Source of the DNA: an uncultured Methanomassiliicoccales archaeon
Lineage (GTDB): Archaea > Thermoplasmatota > Thermoplasmata > Methanomassiliicoccales > Methanomethylophilaceae
Direction: 5' to 3'
Assembly: GCA_959597175.1 (NCBI GenBank)
Contig: CAUFXM010000005.1
Coordinates: forward strand, 1-64,000
DNA: 64,000 nucleotides
The notes under the pieces were generated by a model. The model saw only the letters and a list, made by a program, of their open reading frames with translations. It searched no databases and was not told where the DNA came from. Of the stretch, positions 16,075 through 24,283 are shown piece by piece. Within the stretch, counting starts at the first letter, position 1, and every line of letters begins with the position of its first letter. The position numbers and the translations under genes were made by a program.

Positions 16075-16353
16075 GTGACCAGTCCATGTCCGTCGCAGTC
16101 AGTGGAGTCGTTGATTGGGTACCGTGACCGGTCGAGGGCCCGTGCGGAGGGCAATCGGGCTGCGCATCATCGGCCTTCGGTTGAGGAACCCGTACATAAG
16201 GTTCCCGGATATGGTGGAGGCGCAGGCGTGTCGTTACTGACGGCGAACAAGCTCCTCTCCAGAAGGGGATCCGAGGGAATCGTCAGGGAGATAAAGGGGA
16301 AAAAGCGCAACCGTCTCTATCTGGTCGAGGGGATAATGGATATGCCGAGGTGA
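16075..16353 (+). pseudogene. Remnant of a Fic-family protein (C-terminal winged helix)
   Basis: Only the last 42 residues of this frame look protein-like. VSLLTANKLLSRRGSEGIVREIKGKKRNRLYLVEGIMDM closely resembles the C-terminal winged-helix end of Fic/DOC proteins (shown in parts: SLLTANKLL, GIVREIKG, RNRLYLVE). The catalytic HPFxxGNGR motif and the rest of the gene are missing. The upstream part of the frame is low-quality sequence. I read it as a decayed gene, with no sign that it is expressed. Confidence 0.55.
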
Positions 16354-16425
16354 TGTCCTCAGCTCGTTTCCGCGCCAGAAAATACTTTATTTCCCTATAA
16401 TATCGCAAACTGAACAGGTGACCCC

Positions 16426-16698
16426 ATGCCTAACACGGAGGAACTCAGGGAGCAGATAGAGGCGATTGACGAGGAGATAATCGACCTCATCGCGACCCGT
16501 ATGGAGATCGCTGACGAGCTCGCGAAGGCCAAGAAGAAGTCCGGACAGAAGTACTGGGACGAGGAGAAGGAGCGCGAGGTCATTGCCAGATACCACGAGC
16601 TCTGCGAGGAGGTCAGTCTATCGGAGAGCGAGGCTGACCAGATAGCCAAGGTCCTCCTAAACATCTCGAAGGAGAGGCAGAAGGTCATCTTCGAATGA
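16426..16698 (+). CDS. Chorismate mutase (AroQ class)
   Basis: A 90-residue, all-helical chorismate mutase converting chorismate to prephenate for phenylalanine and tyrosine synthesis. The pattern LREQIEAIDEEIIDLIATRM, followed by AKAKKKSGQKYWDEEKEREVI, shows the catalytic Arg/Lys/Glu arrangement of AroQ. A TATA-like ACTTTATTT lies about 40 bases upstream. It stands alone rather than fused to prephenate dehydratase or dehydrogenase. Confidence 0.9.
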   Translation: MPNTEELREQIEAIDEEIIDLIATRMEIADELAKAKKKSGQKYWDEEKEREVIARYHELCEEVSLSESEADQIAKVLLNISKERQKVIFE

Positions 16699-16744
16699 GT
16701 CCCGGTCCCGCGGATCTCCTGTACGGACCGGCTGTCGAGGGACT

Positions 16745-17524
16745 ATGAACTCTGCAAGGAACTCCGTCTCGTGCGAGAAGATGCTCGCCTCCTATTTCAG
16801 GGATCATCCCAGGATAGCCATGGGATACTCAGGGGGCGTAGATTCGTCGTTTCTCCTCCACTCCGCCCACAAGATGAAGGTCGACGTCCTTCCGGTGTAT
16901 GTGAGGACTCAGTTCACCACCGACCACGACCTGGAGTCAGCGAGGCGCTTCTGTTCGGAAGAGGGTGTGGAGCTGGTGGTGTCCGATCTGGATGTCCTGT
17001 CCTCAGCCGACGTGGCCTCCAACGGGCCTCTAAGATGCTATCACTGCAAATCCTTGATCTTCGGAAGAATCATCGAGATAGCAAGGGAGCGCGGATACGA
17101 GGTCGTCGTGGACGGGACGAATGCCAGCGATTCAGAGAGCGACCGGCCCGGGTTCAGGGCTCTGAGGGAGCTGGGAGTCGAATCCCCGCTCAGGGAGTGC
17201 GGTATCACCAAGAGCATGGTCCGCAGGATATCCATGATCGAGCGCCTGACAACATGGAACGCCCCATCCAATTCGTGTCTGGCTACGAGGATAGGGGGAG
17301 GGGTCACGATCACGGAGGGGATCCTGAAGAAGGTCCACGATGCGGAGACCGCGCTATCATCCATGGGATTCTGGGACTTCAGGGTCAGAACCGATGGTGA
17401 ATGCGCCATGATCCAGTTCTCGGCGACTCAGTACGGCGATGCCATGAAGAGGTCATCGGAAGTGCTGGCCGCGGTGGCTCCCTACTTCCAGCATTGTGAG
17501 ATCGACGAGGAGACCAGGATATGA
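16745..17524 (+). CDS. larE: LarE, sacrificial sulfur transferase for the nickel-pincer cofactor
   Basis: ATP-dependent enzyme that adenylates pyridinium bis-carboxylate mononucleotide and donates sulfur to it. The PP-loop GYSGGVDSSFL is at residues 28-38, with RCYHCK at 97-102 and PSNSCLATR with Cys178 at the position of the sacrificial cysteine of Lactobacillus LarE. Length (259) is typical. Its stop overlaps the larB start in ATGA, so the pair is translationally coupled. I see no cluster of three cysteines of the 4Fe-4S LarE type around Cys178, which supports the sacrificial mechanism. Confidence 0.9.
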   Translation: MNSARNSVSCEKMLASYFRDHPRIAMGYSGGVDSSFLLHSAHKMKVDVLPVYVRTQFTTDHDLESARRFCSEEGVELVVSDLDVLSSADVASNGPLRCYHCKSLIFGRIIEIARERGYEVVVDGTNASDSESDRPGFRALRELGVESPLRECGITKSMVRRISMIERLTTWNAPSNSCLATRIGGGVTITEGILKKVHDAETALSSMGFWDFRVRTDGECAMIQFSATQYGDAMKRSSEVLAAVAPYFQHCEIDEETRI

Positions 17525-18282
17525 CCGACGGGAGGGATGCCAGATGGATACTCGAGAGGGTGTCCGAAGGCACGATGTCCGTGGACGACGCCCTCCTGGC
17601 GATCAAGAAGGAGCCGTTCGAGGACATGGGGTTCGCAAAGGTGGACCTCCATCGCGGTATCCGTCAGGGTACGCCGGAGGTGATCTTCGGTGCAGGCAAG
17701 ACGCCTGAACAGATAACGTCCATAGCGGCGAAGATGATGGAAAGGGGTGAGGGCTCCGTGGTCATCACCAGGATGTCCCAGGAGGCCGCAGACATCGTCT
17801 CGGCACAGATCGAACTCAGATACGACCCGGTCAGTCGCATCGGCGTGGCCGGCCACAGGTTCCCCGAGAAGATGGGCAAGGTCACCGTCATCACCGCGGG
17901 CACCAGCGACATCCCCGTCGCCGAAGAGGCCGCCCAGACCGCGGAGTACCTGGGGAGCAACGTCATCAGGGTGTTCGATGCCGGGGTCTCCGGCATACAC
18001 AGGCTCCTGGCGCATTCTGACGACATTATGACGTCCAACGCCGTCGTCGCAGTCGCTGGGATGGAAGGCGCCCTGGCGAGCGTCGTGGGCGGGATGGCAG
18101 ACTGTCCCGTCGTGGCGGTACCCACCAGTGTCGGTTACGGTGCGTCCTTCGGAGGCGTGGCGGCTCTTCTCGCGATGCTCAACTCGTGTGCCAGCGGTGT
18201 CAGCGTGGTGAACATCGACAACGGTTTCGGCGCAGGGTATCTGGCGAACATGATCAACCGCAGGGTTGCCAGCGGTCTGTGA
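17521..18282 (+). CDS. larB: LarB, nicotinic acid adenine dinucleotide carboxylase/hydrolase
   Basis: First enzyme of nickel-pincer nucleotide synthesis: it carboxylates the pyridinium ring of NaAD and hydrolyses it. The 253-residue protein has the LarB N-terminal region (FAKVDLHRGIRQGTPEVI) and a C-terminal PurE/AIRC-like domain (VTAGTSDIPVAEEAA, AGMEGALASVVGG, PTSVGYG, NIDNGFGAG). It overlaps larE by four bases. The last gene of the pathway, larC, is at 43937-45232, and no larA racemase is in the window. Confidence 0.93.
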   Translation: MTDGRDARWILERVSEGTMSVDDALLAIKKEPFEDMGFAKVDLHRGIRQGTPEVIFGAGKTPEQITSIAAKMMERGEGSVVITRMSQEAADIVSAQIELRYDPVSRIGVAGHRFPEKMGKVTVITAGTSDIPVAEEAAQTAEYLGSNVIRVFDAGVSGIHRLLAHSDDIMTSNAVVAVAGMEGALASVVGGMADCPVVAVPTSVGYGASFGGVAALLAMLNSCASGVSVVNIDNGFGAGYLANMINRRVASGL

Positions 18283-18491
18283 GCCATCCTCGGTGGCAAA
18301 CGCTCTATACATGTCCCTCCTGCCGGGATCCAGTGCGTGGGTTGCCGGACAGGTCCTTCGCACATTGGCTTAACAGCGGTTTTCATCGGCGGTATCCAGA
18401 TGCAGATACCAGGGGCGACGATGCGCGGGATGACACCAACGGCCACCCTTATCTATCTAATACAGGATAACCCGGCAAGAGTGATTGTCAG

Positions 18492-19556
18492 ATGAGCAAG
18501 ATCAGCGTAGCGGTCCTAGGGGCCACGGGAATGATCGGGCAGAGGTTCATCCAGATGCTGGAGGACCACCCGTACTTCGAGATCGAGGGGCTGTACGCCT
18601 CCGAGAGGTCCGAGGGCAAGAGGCTCGGTGACGTGCTGAAGGTCAGGGACCACGAGTACCTGGACGATACCGTAGAGAGGCGCATCGAGACCATGGACAT
18701 CTCGAAGATCGCCAAGAACTGCAGGATTGCGTTCAGCGGCATCCCCTCCGACCTGGCGGGGCCCACCGAGTCCCAGTTGGCGGAGGCCGGGGTCGCCGTG
18801 TTTACCAACGCGGGCAGCCACAGGATGGACCCCCATGTTCCGATCCTGATCCCGGAGGTCAACCCGGACCAGTTCGAAGCGGTGAAGGACCAGCCCACAT
18901 ACAACTCCACCGGCGGATACATCATCACCAACGCTAACTGTTCCTCCACCGGCATCGCCGCACCTCTGAAGGCGATCGACGACGCATTCGGCCTGGAGCA
19001 GGTGTTCGTCTCCACGTATCAGGCGCTGTCCGGTGCAGGGTACCCGGGTGTGCCTTCGCTGGATGCGGTGGGGAACGTGGTGCCGTTCATCAGCCACGAG
19101 GAGGAGAAGATGGAGTCCGAGCTAGCCAAGATGCTCGGAAAGTACGAGATGGGTGAGTTCAGGTACGCGCCGTTCAAGGTCATGGCCAACTGCGCCAGGG
19201 TCCCCGTGGTTGACGGGCACCTGGAGTCTCTGGTTCTGGATATGAGGGATTCCCCCACCCTGGAGGAGCTGGAGAAGTGCCTGGTGGACTTCCGCGGCGA
19301 GCCCCAGAGGCTGGAGCTGCCTTCTGCCCCTGTTCAGCCGATCATCGTCAGGCACGAGGACAACCGTCCCCAGCCCGTGTTCGATGCCATGGCAGGCAGG
19401 CCCGCCCGCGCCAGGGGCATGGCGGTCACCGTCGGAAGGCTCAGGCAGAGCAACGGATACTACAAAGCGTTCGCCATGTCCCACAACACGCTGAGGGGAG
19501 GCGCCGGGGGGTCGGTCCTCAACGCCGAGCTCGCCAAGGCCAAGGGTATCCTCTGA
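18492..19556 (+). CDS. asd: Aspartate-semialdehyde dehydrogenase
   Basis: Reduces aspartyl phosphate to aspartate semialdehyde for lysine, threonine and methionine synthesis. The 354-residue protein has the NADP-binding loop GATGMIGQRF at the N-terminus and the catalytic Cys150 in NANCSS, characteristic of the archaeal/fungal subtype. The ATG at 18492 is downstream of a TATA-like CTTATCTATCTAATAC. The 208-base gap upstream contains a small 6-bp hairpin (18391-18410) and nothing else that I recognise. Confidence 0.94.
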   Translation: MSKISVAVLGATGMIGQRFIQMLEDHPYFEIEGLYASERSEGKRLGDVLKVRDHEYLDDTVERRIETMDISKIAKNCRIAFSGIPSDLAGPTESQLAEAGVAVFTNAGSHRMDPHVPILIPEVNPDQFEAVKDQPTYNSTGGYIITNANCSSTGIAAPLKAIDDAFGLEQVFVSTYQALSGAGYPGVPSLDAVGNVVPFISHEEEKMESELAKMLGKYEMGEFRYAPFKVMANCARVPVVDGHLESLVLDMRDSPTLEELEKCLVDFRGEPQRLELPSAPVQPIIVRHEDNRPQPVFDAMAGRPARARGMAVTVGRLRQSNGYYKAFAMSHNTLRGGAGGSVLNAELAKAKGIL

Positions 19557-19564
19557 AACCTCAA

Positions 19565-19581
19565 AGGGGCACCGCGCCCCT
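19565..19581 (+). terminator. Terminator hairpin after asd
   Basis: AGGGGC (19565-19570) pairs with GCCCCT (19576-19581) around a 5-base loop, nine bases after the asd stop. Confidence 0.5.
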
Positions 19582-19638
19582 ATTCCATCCGCTTTCCGAA
19601 TCAACAGTTATAATAATGATTGGATAATACATCCATCT

Positions 19639-20433
19639 ATGAACGCCGGCAAGAAGGCGATCCTGGTCGCCAGCTTCGGAACGAGCTACAACGACAACCG
19701 CGCCAAGACCATCGGGGCAATAGAGGACCTCGTCAGGGAGAGGTACCCCGACTGGGACGTCCGCAGGGCCTTCACCAGCAGGATGATCATCAGGAAACTG
19801 AAGGAGCGCGACGGCGAGGTCGTCGACTACGTCACCGACGCCATGGACAGGCTGTCTTCCGAGGGCTTCGAGACGGTCGTGGTCCAGCCCACGCATGTCA
19901 TGAATGGCATGGAGTACGACGACGTTGTCAGGATAGTGTCCGAGCACGTCGGCAACATTCCGGTGCTGAGGATGGGCAAGCCCCTGCTGACCACGTCCGA
20001 GGACTACGACGAGCTGATTGAGGCGATCGACTCCACCATCATTCCGATGCTCGGTGACGGGGAGGCACTGGTGCTCATGGGCCACGGATCCGAGCACTAT
20101 GCCAACGCCACCTACAGCCAGCTGCAGATGAAGCTCTGGCTCTCGGGTCATGACAGCGTCTTCGTGACCACCGTGGAGGGCTATCCGGAGTTCGATGACA
20201 CCCTCGAGCTGATGAGGCGCGCAGGATGCAGGAAGGCGCTCCTCTTCCCCCTGATGGTCGTCGCCGGCGACCACGCCAACAACGACATGGCTGGTGAAGA
20301 AGACGACTCCCTGAAGTCTGTGCTTGAGGCTGAGGGCATCCAGGTCAGGTGCCTGGTGAAGGGCATGGGCGAGTTCCCCGAGTTCAGGGAGCTCTTCCTG
20401 GATCACATCAAGGCGGTCGTCGATTCCCTCTGA
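19639..20433 (+). CDS. cbiK: Anaerobic sirohydrochlorin cobaltochelatase, CbiK type
   Basis: Inserts cobalt into sirohydrochlorin early in anaerobic corrinoid synthesis. The 264-residue two-lobed protein opens with ILVASFGTSYNDNR, typical of CbiK, and has the metal-binding histidines in VVQPTHVMNG and LMGHGSEHYAN, plus VAGDHANNDMAG. Methanogens commonly have the short single-domain CfbA/CbiX chelatase, so the long bacterial-type CbiK may have been acquired by transfer. A TATA box (GTTATAATAA, about 19606-19616) would give a leaderless or nearly leaderless transcript. It is not linked to other cob/cbi genes but complements the tetrapyrrole operon at 55-62 kb. Confidence 0.92.
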   Translation: MNAGKKAILVASFGTSYNDNRAKTIGAIEDLVRERYPDWDVRRAFTSRMIIRKLKERDGEVVDYVTDAMDRLSSEGFETVVVQPTHVMNGMEYDDVVRIVSEHVGNIPVLRMGKPLLTTSEDYDELIEAIDSTIIPMLGDGEALVLMGHGSEHYANATYSQLQMKLWLSGHDSVFVTTVEGYPEFDDTLELMRRAGCRKALLFPLMVVAGDHANNDMAGEEDDSLKSVLEAEGIQVRCLVKGMGEFPEFRELFLDHIKAVVDSL

Positions 20434-20973
20434 TCACAGGTTCAGGGCAAGGATCCCGGACGCGGTCTTGTCGTTGGGCTGGTGGTAGTACTCGTGTATC
20501 ATGTCCGAGCTGGTGGAGCACGGGTACCACAGAACCGCCGAGGCCTCCTCCGGGATCCAATCCCCGCGACCCCTGTAGGGGATGGACAGAAGCTCCATAG
20601 TGGTGGTTCCCTCCATCGGCAGATGGGGATACATCACGAAATCGTCGGATATGAAGACCACGTCGTCCCTCCCCATGAACTCTGGTATCTCGGCGTTGGT
20701 AAGGTCGTGACCGATCATGTTGCCATTGGAGTCCAGCATCCTCATGCTCCTGACGTCCGGGTGCCAGAATCCGAGGTCCTCGAACACGCAGACCCTTGTT
20801 TTACGCTCCATGCAGTCTTTGAGCCCGGAGTTGATTATCGGCATGTTCCCCATGGCACCGGACACGCCGGACTCCTCTCTGACTATCCTTTCGAAGAGGT
20901 CGTCTGGCATGATCTCGACTCTGACCGCCCCATTCTCGGAGCGGAGCCTCTCTACGAGCTCCTCGACGTCCAT
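20434..20973 (-). CDS. Conserved-looking protein of unknown function
   Basis: A 179-residue soluble protein that I do not recognise. It is acidic, with recurring FEDLGFWHPD, FISDDFVMYPHLP and HEYYHQPNDK segments and no transmembrane helices. I chose the ATG at 20973, because a minus-strand TTATATCA (about 20993-21000) lies 20-27 bases upstream. It is transcribed divergently from the SMR exporter pair, with the two TATA boxes essentially overlapping, so the genes may share control. Confidence 0.6.
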   Translation of the reverse strand: MDVEELVERLRSENGAVRVEIMPDDLFERIVREESGVSGAMGNMPIINSGLKDCMERKTRVCVFEDLGFWHPDVRSMRMLDSNGNMIGHDLTNAEIPEFMGRDDVVFISDDFVMYPHLPMEGTTTMELLSIPYRGRGDWIPEEASAVLWYPCSTSSDMIHEYYHQPNDKTASGILALNL

Positions 20974-21026
20974 GGTCGAGAATCGAAATGGCTGATATAA
21001 AGAGGATGACGGCATCCGGGCCAGAT

Positions 21027-21362
21027 ATGATAGACGAGGCGTTGCTGTGGGTCCTGGTCGGGGGCTTCCTCGAACCTGTCTGGGTCATAGGGTTGAAGAA
21101 GTACAATGAGACGCACAGCCTCATCTGGGGGGCCGTGGCGGTGGTTTTCGTCTTCGTGAGTCCGTTCTGTCTGACATTCGCGATGCAGGGTCTCTCCGTC
21201 GGTGTGGCGTACGCCATATGGACGGGGATCGGAGCCGTCATGACTGTCATATCAGGGGTGGTGCTCTACAAGGAGCGTCTTGATCGGCTCAAGGTGTTCT
21301 TCATATTCCTCATCATCGCCGGAGTCGCCGGTCTCGAGCTGTCGTCGGAGGTGTCGCTATGA
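21027..21362 (+). CDS. Small multidrug resistance (SMR) family exporter subunit 1
   Basis: A 111-residue protein with four predicted transmembrane helices. The essential membrane glutamate is in GGFLEPVWVIGLKK, and later helices show SVGVAYAIWTGIGAV, the SMR signature. I placed the start at the ATG at 21027. An earlier in-frame ATG at 20988 precedes the likely transcription start set by the TATA box near 20993. Its stop overlaps the next SMR gene by four bases, so they probably form a heterodimer. Paired SMRs include guanidinium and quaternary-ammonium exporters. The substrate cannot be told from sequence alone. Confidence 0.85.
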   Translation: MIDEALLWVLVGGFLEPVWVIGLKKYNETHSLIWGAVAVVFVFVSPFCLTFAMQGLSVGVAYAIWTGIGAVMTVISGVVLYKERLDRLKVFFIFLIIAGVAGLELSSEVSL

Positions 21363-21721
21363 ATCCTGCATGGGCATGGGTGTTCGTAGGGGGCGTACTG
21401 GAGACCGTCTGGGCCAGCGGCATGAAGATGTCTGACGGGTTCTCCAACATCCCGTGGACCATCTTCACCATGGTGTTCATCGTTCTGAGCACCCTGTGTC
21501 TGAACAAGGGTCTGAAGTCCGATCTGCCCATGGGGATATGCTACGCGGTCTGGGTGGGCATCGGCGCCGTGGGATCCATCATCGTCGGCCTCCTCTTCTT
21601 CGGGGACACCCTCAACATCCTGGGATGGGCGTTCCTGGCGGCGATCATCGTGGGCATCGTGGGACTGAACATGGTGGGAGAGTCCGACGGTGAAGAACAG
21701 GATGCGGACGTGCGCGACTGA
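21359..21721 (+). CDS. SMR family exporter subunit 2
   Basis: A 120-residue partner of the preceding gene, with four helices, the essential Glu in GGVLETVWASGMK, and PMGICYAVWVGIGAVGS. The MKMSDGF segment resembles the guanidinium exporter (Gdx/SugE) subtype. The C-terminus is an acidic tail (SDGEEQDADVRD). The ATG overlaps the stop of subunit 1, which fits co-translation of an antiparallel heterodimer. Confidence 0.86.
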   Translation: MNPAWAWVFVGGVLETVWASGMKMSDGFSNIPWTIFTMVFIVLSTLCLNKGLKSDLPMGICYAVWVGIGAVGSIIVGLLFFGDTLNILGWAFLAAIIVGIVGLNMVGESDGEEQDADVRD

Positions 21722-21765
21722 AAAGTTATTTACGACGCCATCATACGAAGGACCAGAGGACTCAA

Positions 21766-22629
21766 ATGACGCTTAAACTAGGGGTTCCGAACAAAGGACG
21801 TTTGAACGAGAGGGCGGTGGAGCTGCTCGTCAAGGCCGGCATCGATCTGGGCGAGGACATCGGTAGGAGGCTGTACATAAAGGCGCGCAACCAGGACGTC
21901 GAGGTCCTGTTCCTCCGTGCCCAGGACATCCCCGAGTTCGTATCCGCGGGAGCTATCGACATGGGCATCACCGGGGAGGACATGGTGGCCGAGGCTGGTT
22001 CCAACCTTGTGGAGCTCATGGGGCTCAGGTTCGGGTACTGCCACATGGCCGTTGCCGTGCCGGAGGAGTCCGGAATAAAGGACGCCAAGGACATCCCCGA
22101 AGGCAGCAGGATCGCCACCTCGTACCCCAACATCGCCAGGCGCTACTTCGAGTCCATCGGGAAGGATGTGAGCATCATAGTGGTCACCGGTGCTGCGGAG
22201 ATCATGCCGTACCTCGGGATCTCCGACTACATCGTGGACCTGGTCTCCACCGGCTCCACCCTGAAGATGAACCGCATGATAGAGGCGGGGAGGATCCTGG
22301 ATTCCCAGGCCGCCGTCTTCACGTCCGAGGGGGCCAGGGCCAGATACGGTGAGCAGATTGACGAGCTTGTCAACTCCATCGAGAGCGTCATCGAGGCGGA
22401 GAACAAGAAGTACATCATGGCGGACGTCCCCAGGTCCAGGCTTGAGGAGGTGGAGAGGATCATCCCCGGAATCGGGGGCCCCACCGTCCTGGAGATAGCC
22501 GGCAACAGCGGGTACGTCGCCGTTCACGCCGTCATCGACTCGGATCAGACGTTCCACACCATTGCCGAGCTCAAGAAGATCGGCGCCAAGGGGATCCTCA
22601 CAACCCAGATTGAGAGGCTGGTGAACTGA
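21766..22629 (+). CDS. hisG: ATP phosphoribosyltransferase, long form
   Basis: First enzyme of histidine synthesis, joining ATP and PRPP. The 287-residue protein is the long form with its own C-terminal regulatory domain (residues about 210-287, ending in KKIGAKGILTTQIERL), so no HisZ is required and histidine feedback is expected. The N-terminus LGVPNKGRL and the PRPP region DLVSTGSTLK are clear. A TATA-like GTTATTTACG lies about 35-40 bases upstream. It is the first gene of a tightly packed operon. Confidence 0.96.
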   Translation: MTLKLGVPNKGRLNERAVELLVKAGIDLGEDIGRRLYIKARNQDVEVLFLRAQDIPEFVSAGAIDMGITGEDMVAEAGSNLVELMGLRFGYCHMAVAVPEESGIKDAKDIPEGSRIATSYPNIARRYFESIGKDVSIIVVTGAAEIMPYLGISDYIVDLVSTGSTLKMNRMIEAGRILDSQAAVFTSEGARARYGEQIDELVNSIESVIEAENKKYIMADVPRSRLEEVERIIPGIGGPTVLEIAGNSGYVAVHAVIDSDQTFHTIAELKKIGAKGILTTQIERLVN

Positions 22630-23690
22630 TGGCGATCGACAGGAGCATCATGAGGGAGACCGCCCAGGGTTTCCAGACCTACTACAGCCCCATGCTTCAC
22701 GGGGAGATAAGGCTGGACACCAACACGAACGTCCTCGGATCCAACCCGGCGGCGGAGAGGTACCTCAAGGAGGCGAGCTGGGACCTCAACGGCTACCCGG
22801 ACACGTACTCCCGCGGACTCCGCGGTGAGCTGGCGGAGCTCTACGGTCTCCAGCCGGAGAACCTGATGGCCGGGAACGGCTCAGACGAGATGCTGGACGT
22901 GGTCTTCAAGACGTTCACCAACTGGGGCGATGACAGTGTCGTGCCGGTCCCATCCTATTCCCTCTACGACTACTTCGTCAAGAGCAACGGAGGCAGGGCG
23001 ATAGAGGTTGACCTAACGGAGGACTTCCAGCTGGACGTGGACGCGATGGTGGCCCACAAGGCGAAGGTGACGATAGTGCCGTCCCCCAACAATCCCACGG
23101 GGAACTGCTTCAGGCAGAAGGACCTGGAGGACCTGATCTCGAGGTTCGACGGGATAGTGGTCGTCGATGAGGCATACTCCGAGTACGCCGGCTCCAACAA
23201 GGGGATGATCTCCAAGGTGGACGAGTTCGACAACCTGGTCGTCACCAGGACCTTTTCCAAGGCCTACGCCCTGGCCGCGCTCCGTGTCGGGTACATGGCC
23301 GCCAACAGGAAGCTCATGGAGATGATGATGTGCGTCAAGATCCCCTACTCCCTCAACGCCATCAGCGAGGGGGCCGCCATAGCAGCCCTGAGGGACCAGG
23401 AGTTCATCAGGAGGAGCGTGGACATGGTCAGGGGCCAGAGGCCGAAGCTGGACACTGCCCTGAGGGGTCTGGGCTTCGAGACATTCCCCTCCGATTCCAA
23501 CTTCATTCTCGCCAGGGCGCCTGTCGACCACAAAGTCCTGGTCGATGGCCTGAGGGAGAGGGGCGTGCTCATCCGCGACTTCGGGGCCAAGCGCAGGACG
23601 GAGAACTGCGTCAGGACCACGGTGGGGACGGAGGAGCTCAACGCCATACTCCTGGAGAAGACGGAGGAGGTGCTTTCGGGATGCCGCTGA
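22629..23690 (+). CDS. hisC: Histidinol-phosphate aminotransferase
   Basis: PLP-dependent class I/II aminotransferase converting imidazole-acetol phosphate to histidinol phosphate. The 353-residue protein has LDTNTNVLGSNP near the start, the PSPNNPTG motif, VVVDEAYSEY and the PLP lysine in TRTFSKAYALA. It overlaps hisG by one base (TGATG) and hisH by ten. Confidence 0.95.
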   Translation: MAIDRSIMRETAQGFQTYYSPMLHGEIRLDTNTNVLGSNPAAERYLKEASWDLNGYPDTYSRGLRGELAELYGLQPENLMAGNGSDEMLDVVFKTFTNWGDDSVVPVPSYSLYDYFVKSNGGRAIEVDLTEDFQLDVDAMVAHKAKVTIVPSPNNPTGNCFRQKDLEDLISRFDGIVVVDEAYSEYAGSNKGMISKVDEFDNLVVTRTFSKAYALAALRVGYMAANRKLMEMMMCVKIPYSLNAISEGAAIAALRDQEFIRRSVDMVRGQRPKLDTALRGLGFETFPSDSNFILARAPVDHKVLVDGLRERGVLIRDFGAKRRTENCVRTTVGTEELNAILLEKTEEVLSGCR

Positions 23691-24283
23691 GGGTGTCCCT
23701 CACCGACTACGGCGTCGGCAATCTGTACTCGATACGCAGGTCCTTGGAGAACTGCGGGGCCGAGGTGACCGTCATAAAGGACATGTCCCAGGTTCTGGAC
23801 GCCGAGTGCGTGGTGTTCCCGGGCGTGGGCGCCTTCGACAAGACCATGGAGAAGCTACTGCCGTACAGGGACGAGATACGCGAGATGCTGTTGTCCGGCA
23901 CGCCCGCCCTCGGGATCTGCATCGGAATGCAGATTCTCTACGAGGGAAGCGCCGAGGGCAGCTCCCCGGGGCTCGGGCTCTTCAAGGGCGGCGTCGTCCC
24001 GCTGGAGGGCAGGGTCATCCCGCACATGGGATGGAACCAGGTGGTCTCCGACGATCCGCTCATGGACGGGGTGGGGGACAGGAACTTCTACTTCGCCCAT
24101 TCGTTCCGCGGTAGCCCGGAAGAGGACATAACCATCGGCACGACGGAGTACGAGGGCATCACGATCCCGACGTTCTTTCGCAAGGCCAACGTCTACGGCA
24201 CCCAGTTCCATCCCGAGAAGAGCAGCGCTTCCGGCATGGCCGTGCTCAGGAACTTCATATCGTTCGCGGAGTCGGTACTGTGA
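23681..24283 (+). CDS. hisH: Imidazole glycerol phosphate synthase, glutaminase subunit
   Basis: Class I glutamine amidotransferase supplying ammonia to HisF. The 200-residue protein shows the nucleophile Cys in LGICIGMQ, the oxyanion-loop region PGVGAF, and the His/Glu pair in TQFHPEKSS. The ATG at 23681 lies ten bases inside the hisC 3' end. It overlaps hisA by four bases. Its partner HisF is encoded 1.8 kb downstream. Confidence 0.95.
   Translation: MPLRVSLTDYGVGNLYSIRRSLENCGAEVTVIKDMSQVLDAECVVFPGVGAFDKTMEKLLPYRDEIREMLLSGTPALGICIGMQILYEGSAEGSSPGLGLFKGGVVPLEGRVIPHMGWNQVVSDDPLMDGVGDRNFYFAHSFRGSPEEDITIGTTEYEGITIPTFFRKANVYGTQFHPEKSSASGMAVLRNFISFAESVL

Noticed and set aside
16012..16077. Short frame starting MIRKHIFVGYES as the N-terminal end of the Fic remnant.
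   Set aside because: It has no Fic motif and cannot be joined in frame to the C-terminal piece.
23330..24283. Long frame ending with hisH as a single large protein.
   Set aside because: The first 117 codons overlap hisC in another frame and are not homologous; hisH starts at 23681.
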